Assembly (NCBI GenBank): GCA_947095585.1
Contig: OX352765.1
Location: 58,554,920-58,618,919, forward strand
Direction: 5' to 3'
DNA from: Nephrocerus scutellatus
Taxonomy: Eukaryota; Arthropoda; Insecta; Diptera; Pipunculidae
DNA length: 64,000 nt
Notes under the pieces: generated by a model
Told to the model about the DNA's origin: nothing
Database searches by the model: none
What the model saw: only the letters and a program-made list of their open reading frames with translations
Translations under genes and position numbers: made by a program
Part shown: positions 9,835-20,063 of the stretch, one piece after another
How positions within the stretch are numbered: position 1 is the first letter of the stretch
Layout of the letters: each line of letters begins with the position of its first letter

Positions 9835-10547
9835 TCACCAACCTCACCATCTCTAGAAAAAATGACACAGCCCACACAGCCTCACAAGACGTCATCAACA
9901 AGTTGGAATTGGTAATTGAAGCTACCAACAAACTAAACACACAATGTGATTACCTCCAGATGAGTACCTCGTCACAATCTACCAAATCATCACGGATCGA
10001 TGCCTTATGTCTTCGATTGTCTCATCTATCCGAAACCATAAACGAACTAGTCGTCAAATCTAACGATACCAACGCCGAACTCTCCGAAACGCACTTCAGC
10101 CTTGGTGAAATAGCAGAAGAAATTAAGATAATATCTAGTAAGATCGACATTGTTCTTAATCTAAGTCATCATAACCCTATTAATAACTTATCTATTCACG
10201 ATGAACTTCATGATGTACTTATAAACGTATCACATAACCCATCCGTGACTCATACTATCCCATCTCTGTCTATTACTTCTCCTACTCCCTCTCTTGTCCG
10301 ACCACAAACCACCACGTACCCTACTCTCAAAAAACTAGGTGAACGTTGGACTCATGCGGATTGGGCCAATCGTATCAAGAGGCTAGAAGACCTAAATAAT
10401 TCATCTAAAAACACCAACATGGCTCCTAATGGTCACCAAACCGCTGTTTTCCTCCTAAAGGGCGCCCCCTTCCACGCTAATGCTTCCTGGGTTCGCAATG
10501 TCTTCAAGCAGTACTATTTCATTAATGATATCCAATGCCAGCATTAG
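9417..10547 (+). CDS. LINE ORF1 with PHD zinc finger
   Basis: A 376-residue ORF starting at ATG 9417. Residues about 2-57 form a PHD finger: VCGNEAC, then LCRGICGKSFHAQC and FWFYCDEC supply the Cys4-His-Cys3 ligands. A long helical, polar region follows (about 60-270; LDSLSQ-type heptads). A proline/threonine-rich linker then leads to a small conserved block (VFLLKGAPFHANASWVRNVF) near the C-terminus. LINE ORF1 proteins bind the element RNA. The PHD finger may recognise histone tails or other proteins. The frame ends at 10547 just as the next ORF (10535) takes over in another frame, so a frameshift has probably split one longer ORF1. Confidence 0.8.
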   Translation: MVCGNEACTINDDHEEWVLCRGICGKSFHAQCVGLRKRSILYLKDLSENFWFYCDECKEVSLADVLRAIQCSNEAVKTLSMDNHTKIIHKLAKYDYLLKNFDDLNSTVHSNSDLYMSKFNSIEKQLKMINRASKESMKSITNLTISRKNDTAHTASQDVINKLELVIEATNKLNTQCDYLQMSTSSQSTKSSRIDALCLRLSHLSETINELVVKSNDTNAELSETHFSLGEIAEEIKIISSKIDIVLNLSHHNPINNLSIHDELHDVLINVSHNPSVTHTIPSLSITSPTPSLVRPQTTTYPTLKKLGERWTHADWANRIKRLEDLNNSSKNTNMAPNGHQTAVFLLKGAPFHANASWVRNVFKQYYFINDIQCQH

Positions 10548-11623
10548 TTCATGCGAAATCGATAAGCTTTAAGATCTTCCTGCCTTCGAAATACGCCTGG
10601 CTATTCTCCGCTAATCAATTTGTTAAAATTGACGGCATGATAATGACGAAATGGAAAAAAATTATAGACCGGCCGATTTCTAACTCCATCCCTAAATCTG
10701 ACCCAAATTGGACTTATAAAACCAATATTTTTCCTAGTTTCGCACCCTCCGTCAATTCTCAAGCTAACCTCCTTCGTAAATCAAAACCATCTCCACAATC
10801 CATCAAATCTGCTCCTCTTCCACCCAATCAACCTCCCCTTTTTGTACCTCAAAACCAACCTCCGACTAACATCCTCCGTAAACCCAAACCAGCTTCAAAA
10901 CCCATCAGATCCGCTCCCCTTCAAACCAAACAGCTTCACCATCATGTATCTGCACCCAAAAGTGTCTCATTTGAATTAACCCCACCAGCAATTCTTTCCC
11001 TAATTAATTACCTTAAAACTGGAGCCAAGTACCCCAATTTCATTAGATCCCATATTCTTAACCCCACACCTAATGACATTTCCAACCACTCATATAAACC
11101 TACTTCAAATACCCCTTCCTCCTCACACACTGCATCTAATACCCCCTTTCTTGATTCCCTTCTGCCACCCACTGTTAAACTAACCCAGCAAACCATAGAC
11201 ACTCCTGAATGTCGGTATGCACTCTCTAGGCTTAGAGAAAAAAATGTATACGAGAATATACGACTATTTCTTGCTTATCTGCATGACAAATCTGACTCTG
11301 TCTGCTATGAAGGTAAAACTAAAACAAGTGTCATGGTTTCCATTCAGCAGGAAGGTCTCCCTACAATTCTAACCAGTCTCAGGAGCAGAACACCTCATCA
11401 TAACATTCCACTTATCTTTTACTACCAGAACTTAAGAGGCATACGCTCGAAAACCCGTGATGTTCTGCACCAATCTCATGCCCTCCCATTTGATATATAT
11501 GCCCTGACTGAAACCAATCTAATCCCGGACATAAGAAACCAAGAGTTATTCCCTCCTACTTTTAATGTTTTTCGAGATGACGATCTTACCCGCCCTACTC
11601 TCCCTGTCGTGGAGTCTTGCTAG
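10535..11623 (+). pseudogene. LINE ORF1 C-terminal part plus truncated ORF2 endonuclease start
   Basis: The first part (FKIFLPSKYAWLFSANQFV) appears to continue the ORF1 fold interrupted at 10547. A long Pro/Ser/Lys-rich linker with repeated PPNQPP-, ILRKPKPASKPIRSAP- and LLRKSKPSPQSIKSAP-like blocks follows. The end reads IFYYQNLRGIRSKTRD and FDIYALTETNL. These are the first two motifs (catalytic Asn, then Glu) of the APE-type endonuclease that opens ORF2 in LINEs. The sequence stops at 11622 on joining satellite DNA, and the last residues are read from the junction. Confidence 0.7.
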
Positions 11624-11722
11624 CCATATCTTGGCCGCCTGTGCATTCAATGGGCTAACAAACGGCAACCACACACAGAATTTACTACGTAGATCAAGGT
11701 GGCGAACAGGAACATTCCAAAA
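11623..11722 (+). repeat. Satellite fragment, half a monomer
   Basis: Reads ATCTTGGCCGCCTGTGCATT through TTTACTACGTAGATCAAGG to GGCGAACAGGAACATTCC. It is the ATTCAATGGGCTAACAAACG monomer variant also present near 27.9, 31.1 and 32.8 kb. It is squeezed between the truncated LINE and an LTR fragment. Confidence 0.9.
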
Positions 11723-12044
11723 AGAGAGCGATTTCTTATTTTGTCGCTGCTTTTATACTTTTTCCCATGTAATTGCAACAACAAAATATATAGATTTGGA
11801 AAAAGAAATATTCTTTTGGCTTGTGGGTTTTGCCACTATGCAAGCGTAGTTATCCGGCGCTGGCGTCTACTGCATAATAGTTGTAGATGGCTTTCTGCTA
11901 CATTTATTTATGTTTTTACGCATTTTGCCGCTACATGCCGTTAGATGCCGCTGTCTGGCATGCAGGCGGTTTGTTGTTTAATCGTGGTGTGGTGTGTGTT
12001 GCCAACTGCTGTGAAACCAAATTTAGTAAATTTGGTTCCTCACA
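11723..12044 (-). repeat. LTR fragment of the Ulp1-carrying Gypsy element
   Basis: From CAAAAAGAGAGCGATTTCTT to TTTGGTTCCTCACA this matches about 320 bp of the LTR seen complete at 14945-16005, with clear divergence (for example CACTATGCAAGCGTAGTTAT). Its intact end is followed by AGTG and then CACTGTCCGAAAGCCCGC of a B module. That is the same target position as the copies at 14944 and 25356. Confidence 0.88.
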
Positions 12045-12300
12045 AGTGCACTGTCCGAAAGCCCGCATTAAACTAAATTAAATTTAATTGTACGTAAGTA
12101 GTAAGAAAGTAAAAAAGGAATTTAGAGAATTATAAACCTAAATTTATTAATTTATGTTGGATGGGAATTTTTCGTTTAAAATGGCGTTTTTTAATGCGAG
12201 TTTTTCGTTTTAATTGGTGGGGGCAAAACTAAATTTATTAATTTAAGTTGGTTGGGAGCTTTTCCACTTAAAATGAGTTTTTAAAAATAAGTTTTTCCTG
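12045..12300 (-). repeat. A-B module, reversed
   Basis: Reverse orientation of the module at 2.8-3.2 and 34.1-34.5 kb: CACTGTCCGAAAGCCCGC, then AAATTTAATTGTACGTAAGT, then the A part with AAATTTATTAATTTATGTTG and AAAATGGCGTTTTTTAATG blocks. Part of B has been replaced by the LTR fragment on its left. No gene is present. Confidence 0.75.
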
Positions 12301-14740
12301 ACCGCACAGGTGGCCAAGAGACTCCCGGCAACCGGATCGAGAGAACTGTTCCTTCGAACCGGTCTACCGTGGATCATGTGGGAAAGCACGTGATGGGGCG
12401 AATAGTGGGAGAAGGGGATGATCTTGTTTTGGGGCTAAAGGAGAGGGGCTTAAGATTGTTTCTGTTCGCCACTTTGACCTACGTAGTAGATTCTATGTGT
12501 GGTCGCCGGTTTTTAGGCCGGTCTACCGCAGAACCTGTGGGATAACACGTGATGAGGCGAATACTTGGAGGAGGCGATGACCTTTTTTTGGGGCAAAGTA
12601 GAAGGGTCTAGTGTTTCGCCACTTTGACCACTAGGGTGGGGCGCATAGTTGGTGGATGAGATGATCTTTTTCGGGGTCAAAGGAGAGGGGTTTTAAGAAT
12701 GTTTCTGTTCGCCACCTTGACCTACGTAGTTGATTCCATGCGTGGTCGCCGGTTTTTAAGCCGGTGACCGCACAGGCGGCCAAGAGACTCCCGGCAACCG
12801 GTCCGATACAACTGTTTCTTCGAACCAGTCTACCGTGGATCCTGTGGGAAAACACGTGTTGGGGCGAATAGTTGGAGAAGGGGATGATCTTGTTTTTGGG
12901 GCTAAATGAGAGGGGCTTAGGAGTGTTTCTGCTCGACACCTTTACCTACGTAGTAGATTCTGTGCGTGGTCGCCGGTTTTTAGGCCGGTCTACCGTGGAA
13001 CCTTTGGGATAACACGTGATGAGGCGATGATCTTTTTTTGGGGCAAAGTAGAAGGGGTTTAGTGTTTCTGTCCGCCACCTTGACCAACGTAGTTGATTCC
13101 ATGCATGGTCGCCGCTTTTTAGGCCGGTGACCTCACAGGCGGCCTATAGACCCCCGGCAACCAGTTCGAGAAAACTGTTCCTTTAAACCGGTGTACCGTG
13201 GAATCTGAGGGAAAACACGTGGTGGGGGGAATAGTTGGAGGAGGAGATGATCTTGTTTTGAGGCTAAAGGTGAGGGGCTTAAGAGCGTTTCTGTTCGCCA
13301 CATTGATCTACGTAGTGGATTTTGTGCGTGGTCGTCGGGTTTTAGGCCGGTCACCGCACAGGCGGCCAAGAGACTCCCGGCAACCACTTCGAGAGAACTG
13401 TTCCTTCGAACCGGTCTACCGCGGATCCTATGGTGGGGCGAGTAGTTGGTGGAGGGGGTGATCTTTTTTGGGGGCAAAGGATATAGGTTTAGGAGTGTTT
13501 CTGTTTGTCACCTTGACCTACTTAGTAGATTCTGTGCGTGGTTGCCGGTTTTTAGGCCGGTGACCGTACAGGTGGCCACGAGACTCCCGGCAACCGGTTC
13601 GAGACAACTGTTCCTTCGAACCGGTCTACCTCGGATCCTGTGGGAAAACACGTGTTGTTGCGAATAGTTGGAGGAGGGGGTGATCTATTTTTTGGGGGCA
13701 AAGTAAAGGGGTTTAGTGTTTCTGTTCGCCACCTTGACCTACATAGTAGATTCTGTGCGTGGTCGCTGGTTTATAGCCCATTGACTGCACAGGTGGCCAA
13801 GAGATCCCCTGCAACCGGTTTGAGAGAACTGTTCCTTCAAACCGGTCTACCGTATACCCTATGGGAAAACACGTTGTGGGGCGAATGATTGGAGGAGGGG
13901 ATGATTTTTTGTTGATAAAGGAGAGAAGCTTACGAGTGTTATTGTTCGCCACCTTTACCTACGTAGTAGATTCTGGGCGTGGTTACCGGTTTTTAGGCTG
14001 GCGACCGCACAAGCGGTCAAGAGATCCCCGAGAACCGGCTTGAAAGAACTGTTCCTTCGAACCGGTGTACCATGGATCCTGTAGGAAAACTGGGGTGGGG
14101 CGTATAGTTGGTGGATGAGATGATCTTTTTCCGGGTCAAAGGAGAGGGGTTTTGGGAGTGTTTCTGTTCGCCACCTTGACCTACGTAGTTGATTCCATGC
14201 GTGGTCGCCGGTTTTTAAACCGGTGACCTCACAGGCGGCCAAGAGACTCCCGGCAACCGGTTCGAGACAACTGTTTCTTCGAACCAGTGTACCGTGGATC
14301 CTGTGGGAAATCACGTGATGGGGCGAATAGTTGGAGAAGGGGATGATCTTGTTTTTGGTGCTAAATTAGAGGGGCTTAGGAGTGTTTCTGTTCGACACCT
14401 TGACCTACGTAGTAGATTATGGCCGGTATATAGGCCGGTCTACCGTGGAACCTGTGGGATAACACGTGATGAGGCGAATAGTTGGAGGAGGCGATGATCT
14501 TTTTTTGGGGCAAAGTAGAAGGGGTTTATTGTTTCTGTCCGCCACCTTGACCTACGTAGTTGATTCCATGCATGGTCGCCGCTTTTTAGGCCGGTGACCT
14601 CACAGTCGGCCAAGAGACCCCCGGCAACCAGTTCGAGAAAACTGTTCCTTTAAACCGGTCTTCCGTGGAATCTGAGGGAAACCACGTGACGGCGCGAGAG
14701 AAGGGGATAATGTTTTGTGACTAAAGGAGAGGGGCTTAGG
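12301..14740 (-). repeat. Satellite array, reversed orientation
   Basis: The same monomer family on the opposite strand: CCGGCAACCGGTTCGAGA, ACCGTGGATCCTGTGGGA, CACGTGATGGGGCGAATAGT, ACCTACGTAGTAGATTC. It contains about 11-12 long or short monomers. From about 13.6 kb rightwards its monomer order and private substitutions match the array at 25.55-26.7 kb in mirror image. It is therefore the outer part of the large palindrome, not an independent array. Confidence 0.9.
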
Positions 14741-14944
14741 AGAATTTCGGTGATCGCGCATATACACATACATATAAACATACATAAACGTACATACAGA
14801 TATATTCGCATACACATACACAATATTATATAATAAAGGTGTATAATATAAATAAATATGGGGCCTAATCTTACCAAATTTCCACGGTGTCGCATGAACC
14901 AAAGGAGACGAAGGAATTATTTGTGTAAAACGAAAGGACAAGTG
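14741..14944 (-). repeat. B module, reversed, cut by LTR insertion
   Basis: Reads TATACACATACATATAAACA, then ATATTATATAATAAAGGTG, TATGGGGCCTAATCTTACC and GGAATTATTTGTGTAAAACG, ending GGACAAGTG. The LTR starts immediately afterwards at 14945. The last four bases, AGTG, reappear beside the other LTR copies and are the apparent target duplication. Confidence 0.8.
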
Positions 14945-16005
14945 TGTAACAAACCTTGGCTGGGGTTAGACTAGTCGGATCGTCAAGGGTTCTTACAAAA
15001 CAATTGAAATAACAAGATCGAGTTATTCGGTTTAAATTTTAAGGCAATTTTTTATTATTCGTAATAGTTTTGTGTTGTATGTTATGGTTGGTATTTGTAT
15101 TTATTTTATTTCTCTTTTCTTTGGCTCTCTTCTCCTCACTTTTGTCCTTCTGGTTTCGCCTCTGGATCTACTCGCTCCGAGTTGTGCACAATTATGTTGA
15201 TAGCCGTTCGGTTGCAGTGGAGTGGGAAGCCGTCTGCTTAAGAGCTCTCAGACCAAGGAGATTTAAGGAAGCTTAAAAGCTCTCAGACGAAGGAGATTTA
15301 AGGGAGCCGTCCGCTTAAAAGCACTCGTGCTGAGGAAGGAAAAAGGCATGCCGTCCGCTTAAAAGCTCTCGGGCCGTGGAATGGCAGAGGGGGAAAGGAC
15401 AATGGAATGTTTCTGCACAAGCACTTGCCACGGGTGGGAGGAACTTGTGGCAGTAAACGACTGAGTGTGTTGGAAAAAAGCCCTTACCACGGGTGGGGGG
15501 AACTTATTTCTCCACAATCAGTATTCTAGATTAGAAAGCCCTTATCGCGGGTGGGGGGAACATTCTAATATAAACGCAGAGTTATATGTAGTGCTTACCG
15601 CTGGAAATCCGTGTTTTCAAAAAGAGAGAGATTTCTTATTTTGTCGCTGCTTTTTATACTATTTTTCCATGTGTAATTGCAACAATAAAATATATAGATT
15701 TGGAAAAAGAAGAAATATTCTTCTGGTTTGTGGGTTTCGCCACCATGCAAGCGTAGTTGTCCGACGCTGGCGTCTACTGCATAATAGTTGAATCTGGCTT
15801 TCAGCTAAATTTATTTACGTTTTTGGTTTTCGCCACTATGCGAATATAGTCGTGCGGCGCTGACGTTTGCTGCATAATGGAAATTGTTCTACGCGGTTTG
15901 CCGCTAGATGCCGCTGTCTGGCATGCAGGCGGTTTTTGTTTATCGTGGTGTGGTGTGTGTTGCCAACTGCTGTGAAACCAAATTTAGTAAATTTGGTTCC
16001 TTACA
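14945..16005 (-). repeat. 3' LTR, 1,061 bp, of the Ulp1-Gypsy element
   Basis: Begins TGTAACAAACC and ends GGTTCCTTACA in plus orientation, forming imperfect inverted ends. AGTG flanks it outside and a purine-rich tract lies inside. It contains a run of short repeats (AGCTCTCAGAC, GCCGTCCGCTTAAAAGC) near 15240-15390 and three copies of a CGGGTGGGGGGAAC block (about 15430-15560). The ORFs within it are not genes. Confidence 0.9.
15651..15659 (-). promoter_or_regulatory. LTR TATA box
   Basis: On the minus strand GTATAAAAAG followed by CAGCGACAAAATAAG is a good TATA box inside the LTR, positioned to start transcription in the downstream part of the LTR. The same motif occurs in the right-arm LTRs (23725 and 24642). 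Confidence 0.6.
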
Positions 16006-16015
16006 CCCCCACTTT
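16006..16015 (-). other. Polypurine tract of the Ulp1-Gypsy element
   Basis: AAAGTGGGGG on the minus strand lies directly against the LTR start TGTAAGG, as required for plus-strand DNA priming. The right-arm equivalents are at 23366-23375 and 24283-24292. Confidence 0.8.
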
Positions 16016-16508
16016 AATTCAGGGGTAGAAAAATGATTGTTATTCTCGAACCGGTTATGGTGGCTCGGTAGGTTTCGGTACGCCACTGTACTCTCCTATT
16101 CTTTCTACCATCCTGAAGCCTTAATGCCCTGGAGCTGATGGCTGTTCTCACCTCCTCGGGAATCGTTGCGCCTTCCGGTCCGTTTAATTCTTCCAGACTT
16201 GCCAGCTGGATGTGCGTTCCTGGAGTGGGCATCTCCGGTACCTTCGGGATGACCCGGAACTCTGACCCGTGGTGCTCTGGGTAGTGGGTTTCTTCGCACA
16301 GGTCATCGTAAAATTCCTCGGTGACCGGGTCGTAATATTGTCCTTGAGCATAGACGTTGCTCTGCAGATTCTCCTCGATTTTGCTGAAGACTTCGTCATC
16401 GGGCGTGTTGTTGGTTGGGTAGATGCCAAAGTCGTTGCTGGGGTCGTCGCCAAGGGTTTCTGTCGCACAGTCGCTCTCTTGCGGCACAAAACTGCATGGC
16501 TGAATCAC
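16014..16508 (-). CDS. Small acidic tail ORF of the Ulp1-Gypsy element
   Basis: An uninterrupted 164-codon frame just before the polypurine tract, overlapping the end of the Ulp1 frame by 4 bases (GTGA). It is rich in Asp, Glu, Pro and Thr (YPTNNTPDDEVFSKIEENL, YDPVTEEFYDDLCEETH) and ends in a basic stretch (ALRLQDGRKNRRVQWRTE). No known domain was recognised. The same frame is open in the right arm, which suggests selection before the duplication. It could be a C-terminal extension reached by frameshift, or a separate product. Confidence 0.5.
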   Translation of the reverse strand: MIQPCSFVPQESDCATETLGDDPSNDFGIYPTNNTPDDEVFSKIEENLQSNVYAQGQYYDPVTEEFYDDLCEETHYPEHHGSEFRVIPKVPEMPTPGTHIQLASLEELNGPEGATIPEEVRTAISSRALRLQDGRKNRRVQWRTETYRATITGSRITIIFLPLN

Positions 16509-17308
16509 TCGGTTTTCTGCCTGATTGGTATCTGGAAGCTACGTATGGGATCCGTGAAGAACTTTTCGGTATACTGTAGAAGGTATACTCCACAATCCGT
16601 GTTGTTGGGTTGTTGGGGCACCGTTACAACATGCAGTGGTATGCTTTCCTCGGTGAACTTCCTTTCCGCGTGATTTGGGAATCTTTCTTTGAAAGACAGA
16701 TCCAAGCAGTTCCTCAGTATTTCCGCAGTTCGCTTTCGGGGTACTCCTTCCAACGAGTCCAATTGTAGGATAAGTGGCTGCTCGATCGACTGGCTCCCGT
16801 CATCTGCAAATAGATGTCCTTGGTTAGTGCATTTCCTCGCGTTCTGCAGGCCAGCATAGCACACGACCATTGGGAACCAGTGTTAGGCCTCGTTGATTGG
16901 GATAAACAACAGGTCACAGCTCAAGAGGTCTACGCCCTTGGTCCATCTTCGCACCCGAGAATACCGTTCTTTCGCTGACTGCCCTCGCATTAATTGGGTG
17001 AAGAAGTGCGTACTAAAAATGTAAATTTTTTCGCGATACCACTCTGGCACGATGTTTTGGTATATATACTTCATTTAAAATTCGATCAGGACGTCGTTCA
17101 AGAACTTTCCCCTTGAAAGGCGTTTGTAGTCGGATGGACGTACCGCCACTCCTCCCTTTCCAAGTGAGTAGATCACGAAGACCTCGTCCTTGTCCTCCAA
17201 CCTTTTTTCCTCTTTGCCACGTTGCGTCGACCGACAGAAGTCAGATAGCCGTATCTTCTTGGCTTTCGAGGGATCCGATGAATTTCTGATTTTTCGTAAA
17301 GTAGACAT
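16505..17308 (-). pseudogene. Ulp1/SENP-like SUMO protease (peptidase C48), left copy
   Basis: The ATG at 17308 opens MSTLRKIRNSS.... Catalytic domain blocks follow in order: DYKRLSRGKFLNDVLIEF, FFTQLMRGQSAKERYSRV, VDLLSCDLLFIPINEA, HWFPMVV, ILQLDSLEG and VPQQPNNTDCGVYLLQY. These supply the His (HW), Asp (LQLD), oxyanion Gln (PQQ) and Cys (TDCGVY) of C48 proteases, which cut SUMO or similar modifiers. Two stops interrupt it: TAA after LIEF (17072-17074), which is TAC in the right arm, and TAA after NEA, shared by both arms. It sits between integrase and the LTR, where other Gypsy elements carry env. Confidence 0.85.
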
Positions 17309-17431
17309 ATTGGTGTACTATTCTTTCTCTCGATTGTTCGCTAGCTGAAAGAAAGGTGTATGAGTATTCAATTGTTATCTTTTTTGTGTCTTGGATTAGT
17401 GGGAAGAGGAAATTTGAGGCACGTAGCGTGG

Positions 17432-18353
17432 TTAGCGTTCTGGTTTGATAGGATTTGTGGATTCGTATCCTTGTTGTCTCTTTGCCTGTGGTTCCATGGA
17501 GTGTTTTGTTTCTGGCACGTAGAATTTTTTCAATTGGCTGACGTGTGCGAATCGTACAGTTTTCTCGCCTTCCTTTTGGATTTTCGCTAGAGCAGGTGAT
17601 GAGAAACCAATGATTTGGAATGGTCCGTCAAACTTGGGAGGTCAATTGCCTTCGAGAGGTGGTGTTGTTTTACAAGTACTAATTCTCCAACCCCTGGTTT
17701 CCAAGGTCGTTTGCGGAGATTGTGGTATCTTGCTTGGTCTTTCGCTGCTCTTTCAAGATTCCTCCTGACGATTTGGAAAATTTCGGGTAACCGGGTGGCT
17801 TTTTCATCCCAAGTCTGCGTGTTGCCACCTGGCCCTAGGGTACAGTCGTCGTAGAGTGCTTTGGGTAATCGCGGTTCTCTACCTTGGGTTAAAAAGGCAG
17901 GGCTATACCCTGTGGTTTCGGATACTGCGGAATTAAGTGCCAATGATATTTCCGGCAGCAGGTCGTCCCACTTCTTTTGGTTCTTTCCGACAAGTTGTGC
18001 AATCATCCTTTTCACATTTCTGACAAGAATTGTTGTCTTGTCCCGATCTCCTGAAGGTAATGTTGGAACGCCTTGCTCCGAAACTGAGCACCATTGTCCG
18101 TGATTATTTATTTTGGGACGCCATAACGGGCGATGATTCGTTCTCTTAGCGCCTTCTTTAAAGTATCGCTGGTTGCTTTGCGTAATAGCACCATCTCGGT
18201 CCATTTGGAGAATTTGTCGAACATGACAAGTAGCATTGTGTTTCCGTGTGTCGAACGAGGTAGGGGTCCGACGAAGTTTAAAGAAGTCACACTTTTCCAC
18301 ATTTATCTTGAATCCTGCGTTCCTTAGTCGTTGGAACACCTTTTGTAAGTTGA
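17432..18353 (-). pseudogene. Integrase remnant of the Ulp1-Gypsy element, left copy
   Basis: After the RT the frame reads VFQRLRNAGFKINVEKCDFF, then jumps into integrase. The blocks are VMFDKFSKWTEMV and ARYGVPK in one frame, followed by WDDLLPEISLALNSAVSETT, GYSPAFLTQGREPRLP and DQARYHNLRKRPWKPGVGE in another. The tail (FAHVSQLKKFYVPE) ends at a stop at 17432. The RNase H domain, zinc finger and part of the catalytic core are absent. At least three frame changes are present. The integrase would normally insert the cDNA into chromosomes. Confidence 0.8.
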
Positions 18354-19646
18354 TCATGTGATTCCAGACACAATAATATAGTCAAGGTACGCAAAGGCAT
18401 GCGGCTCCATTTCGGGTCCTACTACTTGGTCCAAGGCGCGTTGGAATGTAGCTGGGGCCGAGTGGAGCCCGAAGGGCATAACTCGCCATTGAAATAACCC
18501 TTTTCTCGGAACAGTAAAGGCTGTGTATTGTTTGCTTGCTGGTTCCATCGGTATCTTCCAGTAGCCGTTTTTCAATTCCAAACTACTGATAAAGTGGGCG
18601 TCTCGTAACCGGTCGAGGATGTGTTGAATCCGAGGCAATGGGTATGCATCTGGTCACGATCTGGCGTTGAGTTGCCTGTAGTCTATGCATAGCCTCCACT
18701 GGCCTGTCTTCTTCTTTACTAACACGATGGGAGCGCTATAAGGACTCTTTGAGGGTTCAATACATCCCTTTTGAAATAATTCATTAATTTCCTTATGTAT
18801 TACAGCTTGCATTGCCGGGTTCTTGGGGTAGTATCGCTGTTTGATCGGTCTGTCATCTCGCATTACTATCTTGGGTTCGGTAATGTTCGATGGTCCCTTG
18901 ATGTCGTCGAACTTTTGTAACTCTTTCTCTAAGAATTGTGTGATTAGTTGATTTTCGCTGACTGGAAGACGTTGGCTACATGATTTGAACATGTCACGCT
19001 GGGGTTTTGGTTCGATTTCTGTGCTCTGTTCGACCTGTTTACTTTCGTTCTTGTCATCTTTTGCTTGGTGTTTTTCTGCTGCTCGTAGTACTGTGCACGT
19101 TGCTACGCCTGTATGTTCAATCACTGTGGTTTTGTCTGGTAATGTAAATGTAATCCCTCCGCAGCTCAGCGTAGCTTCTGTCTTTGTTAGGAAATCTAAC
19201 CCCAAGACAAGATTGTCGGTCATGGCTGGCAGAACGAGAAACTTTACCAGACACTCCGCTGTTCCCAGTCTCATTGGGATTTCTATTGCCTCTGAGATTT
19301 CTCGGGTGGTACCGTCGGCCATTTTGACCACCGCCTGCGTGGAAAATATGTCTCTATTGGATCGAAGTTCATTAGCAAATGCTGTACTGACGAAACTCCT
19401 TGTGGCACCGGTATCAATAGTCGCTGTTATCACTTCTTCGCCCAGTGCAATTTTTGCGAAGATGTGACTTCTGTCTGCGCCCAGTGTCGTTATTGGGAGC
19501 GAGGTGAATCCTCCGTTCTGGACTCCGCCACACCTCGCCGTTGACTGGGTTCTCTGCCGTTTCCCGTTGCATTTCTGCAGCAATCTATGGTACGAGTATT
19601 CTGCCGGCCACATTCCCAACAAAAAAGGAAAGGGGGATTTTTGCAA
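18354..19646 (-). pseudogene. Protease-reverse transcriptase of the Ulp1-Gypsy element
   Basis: The long frame 19646-18654 contains the retroviral-type aspartic protease (IDTGATRSFVSTAFANEL, LVLGLDFL). A linker and the start of RT follow ([20 protein letters not shown]). A stop (TGA) replaces the residue after LNARS, and RT resumes at 18638 with YPLPRIQHILDRL-type sequence, LFQWRVMPFGLHSAPATFQR and FAYLDYIIV. The last motif is the active-site box, normally with two adjacent Asp. Here the second is Tyr, which should abolish polymerase activity. The zinc knuckle expected before the protease is poorly preserved. Confidence 0.85.
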
Positions 19647-19959
19647 TTTTGTTTCGAACGCCTAGCCCATATGCTTCTGCAAGTTCTTCCACTCGTTTTA
19701 CGAATTCCAGCGGGTCTTTTGTACCATCAAATCTTGTCGACCATTTCCTTACCTGGTCGATTACTACGGGGTAGGACAATGCTGGCGCTTCTATTGGTCG
19801 TGTCGTGATATTCGACTCCTGTGGAACCGATCTAGTCGTTTTGTTGGATGTTTTCCGCTCATGGGACTTTTGTGACTCTGCAGCTGCCGAAAACGCTGGT
19901 GGTGCTGGTGATTGACTTCGTCTGTGCTTGACTTCTAGGGGGAACTTATTTCTCCACAA
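19585..19959 (-). pseudogene. Gag fragment of the Ulp1-Gypsy element
   Basis: Minus-strand 124-codon frame with a Ser/Pro/Lys-rich stretch, then WSTRFDGTKDPLEFVKRVEE, the FDGT/F-K-R-E signature of Gypsy Gag capsid domains. Its N-terminus is lost at the junction with an LTR fragment (19936), and a frame change separates it from the protease ORF that overlaps it at 19646. Confidence 0.75.
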
Positions 19960-20059
19960 TCAGTATTCTAGATTAGAAAGCCCTAACCGCGGGTGGGGGG
20001 AACTTTCTAATATAAACGCAGAGTTATATGTAGTGCTTACCACTTGAAATCTGTGTTTG
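19936..20059 (-). repeat. LTR fragment at the palindrome centre
   Basis: GGGGGAACTTATTTCTCCAC through AATATAAACGCAGAGTTATA to GAAATCTGTGTTT matches 15498-15617 of the left LTR, in the same orientation. It bridges the gag end of the left arm and the RT start of the right arm. It therefore marks a breakpoint between the two arms. Confidence 0.88.
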
Positions 20060-20063
20060 CAGC

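Larger units (their letters stand above)
8404..11622 (+). mobile_element. CR1-like LINE with PHD-finger ORF1, 3'-truncated
   Basis: A non-LTR retrotransposon 5' region: about 430 bp of untranslated leader with no ORF (8404-8832), a PHD-finger ORF1 and the first part of an endonuclease ORF2. The element ends abruptly at 11622, where satellite DNA resumes, so reverse transcriptase and the 3' tail are missing. PHD-bearing ORF1 proteins are known in CR1-group LINEs. I cannot assign the clade more closely without the RT. Confidence 0.8.
14945..19935 (-). mobile_element. Gypsy-type LTR element with Ulp1 gene, left palindrome arm
   Basis: Minus-strand element in the order gag (19959-19585), protease and reverse transcriptase (19646-18354), deletion-joined integrase (18302-17432), Ulp1-type protease (17308-16505), small tail ORF (16508-16014), polypurine tract (16015-16006) and 3' LTR (16005-14945). 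It lacks the 5' LTR and most of gag. It also lacks the RNase H region and much of the integrase, replaced by a short join after KLRRT near 18300. Its pol resembles the Gypsy/Metaviridae group. The right arm (20060-25355) is a second copy in mirror orientation. Confidence 0.9.

Noticed and set aside
8833..10547. PHD-finger gene as a host chromatin gene
   Set aside because: It is followed by a LINE endonuclease start, has the layout of a LINE ORF1, and is duplicated with its leader and truncated into satellite.
15070..15276. Hydrophobic 68-codon ORF in the Ulp1-Gypsy LTR (and copies at 24061 and 25024)
   Set aside because: On the antisense strand of an LTR. It is copied with the LTR and changed by each rearrangement, so there is no independent conservation.
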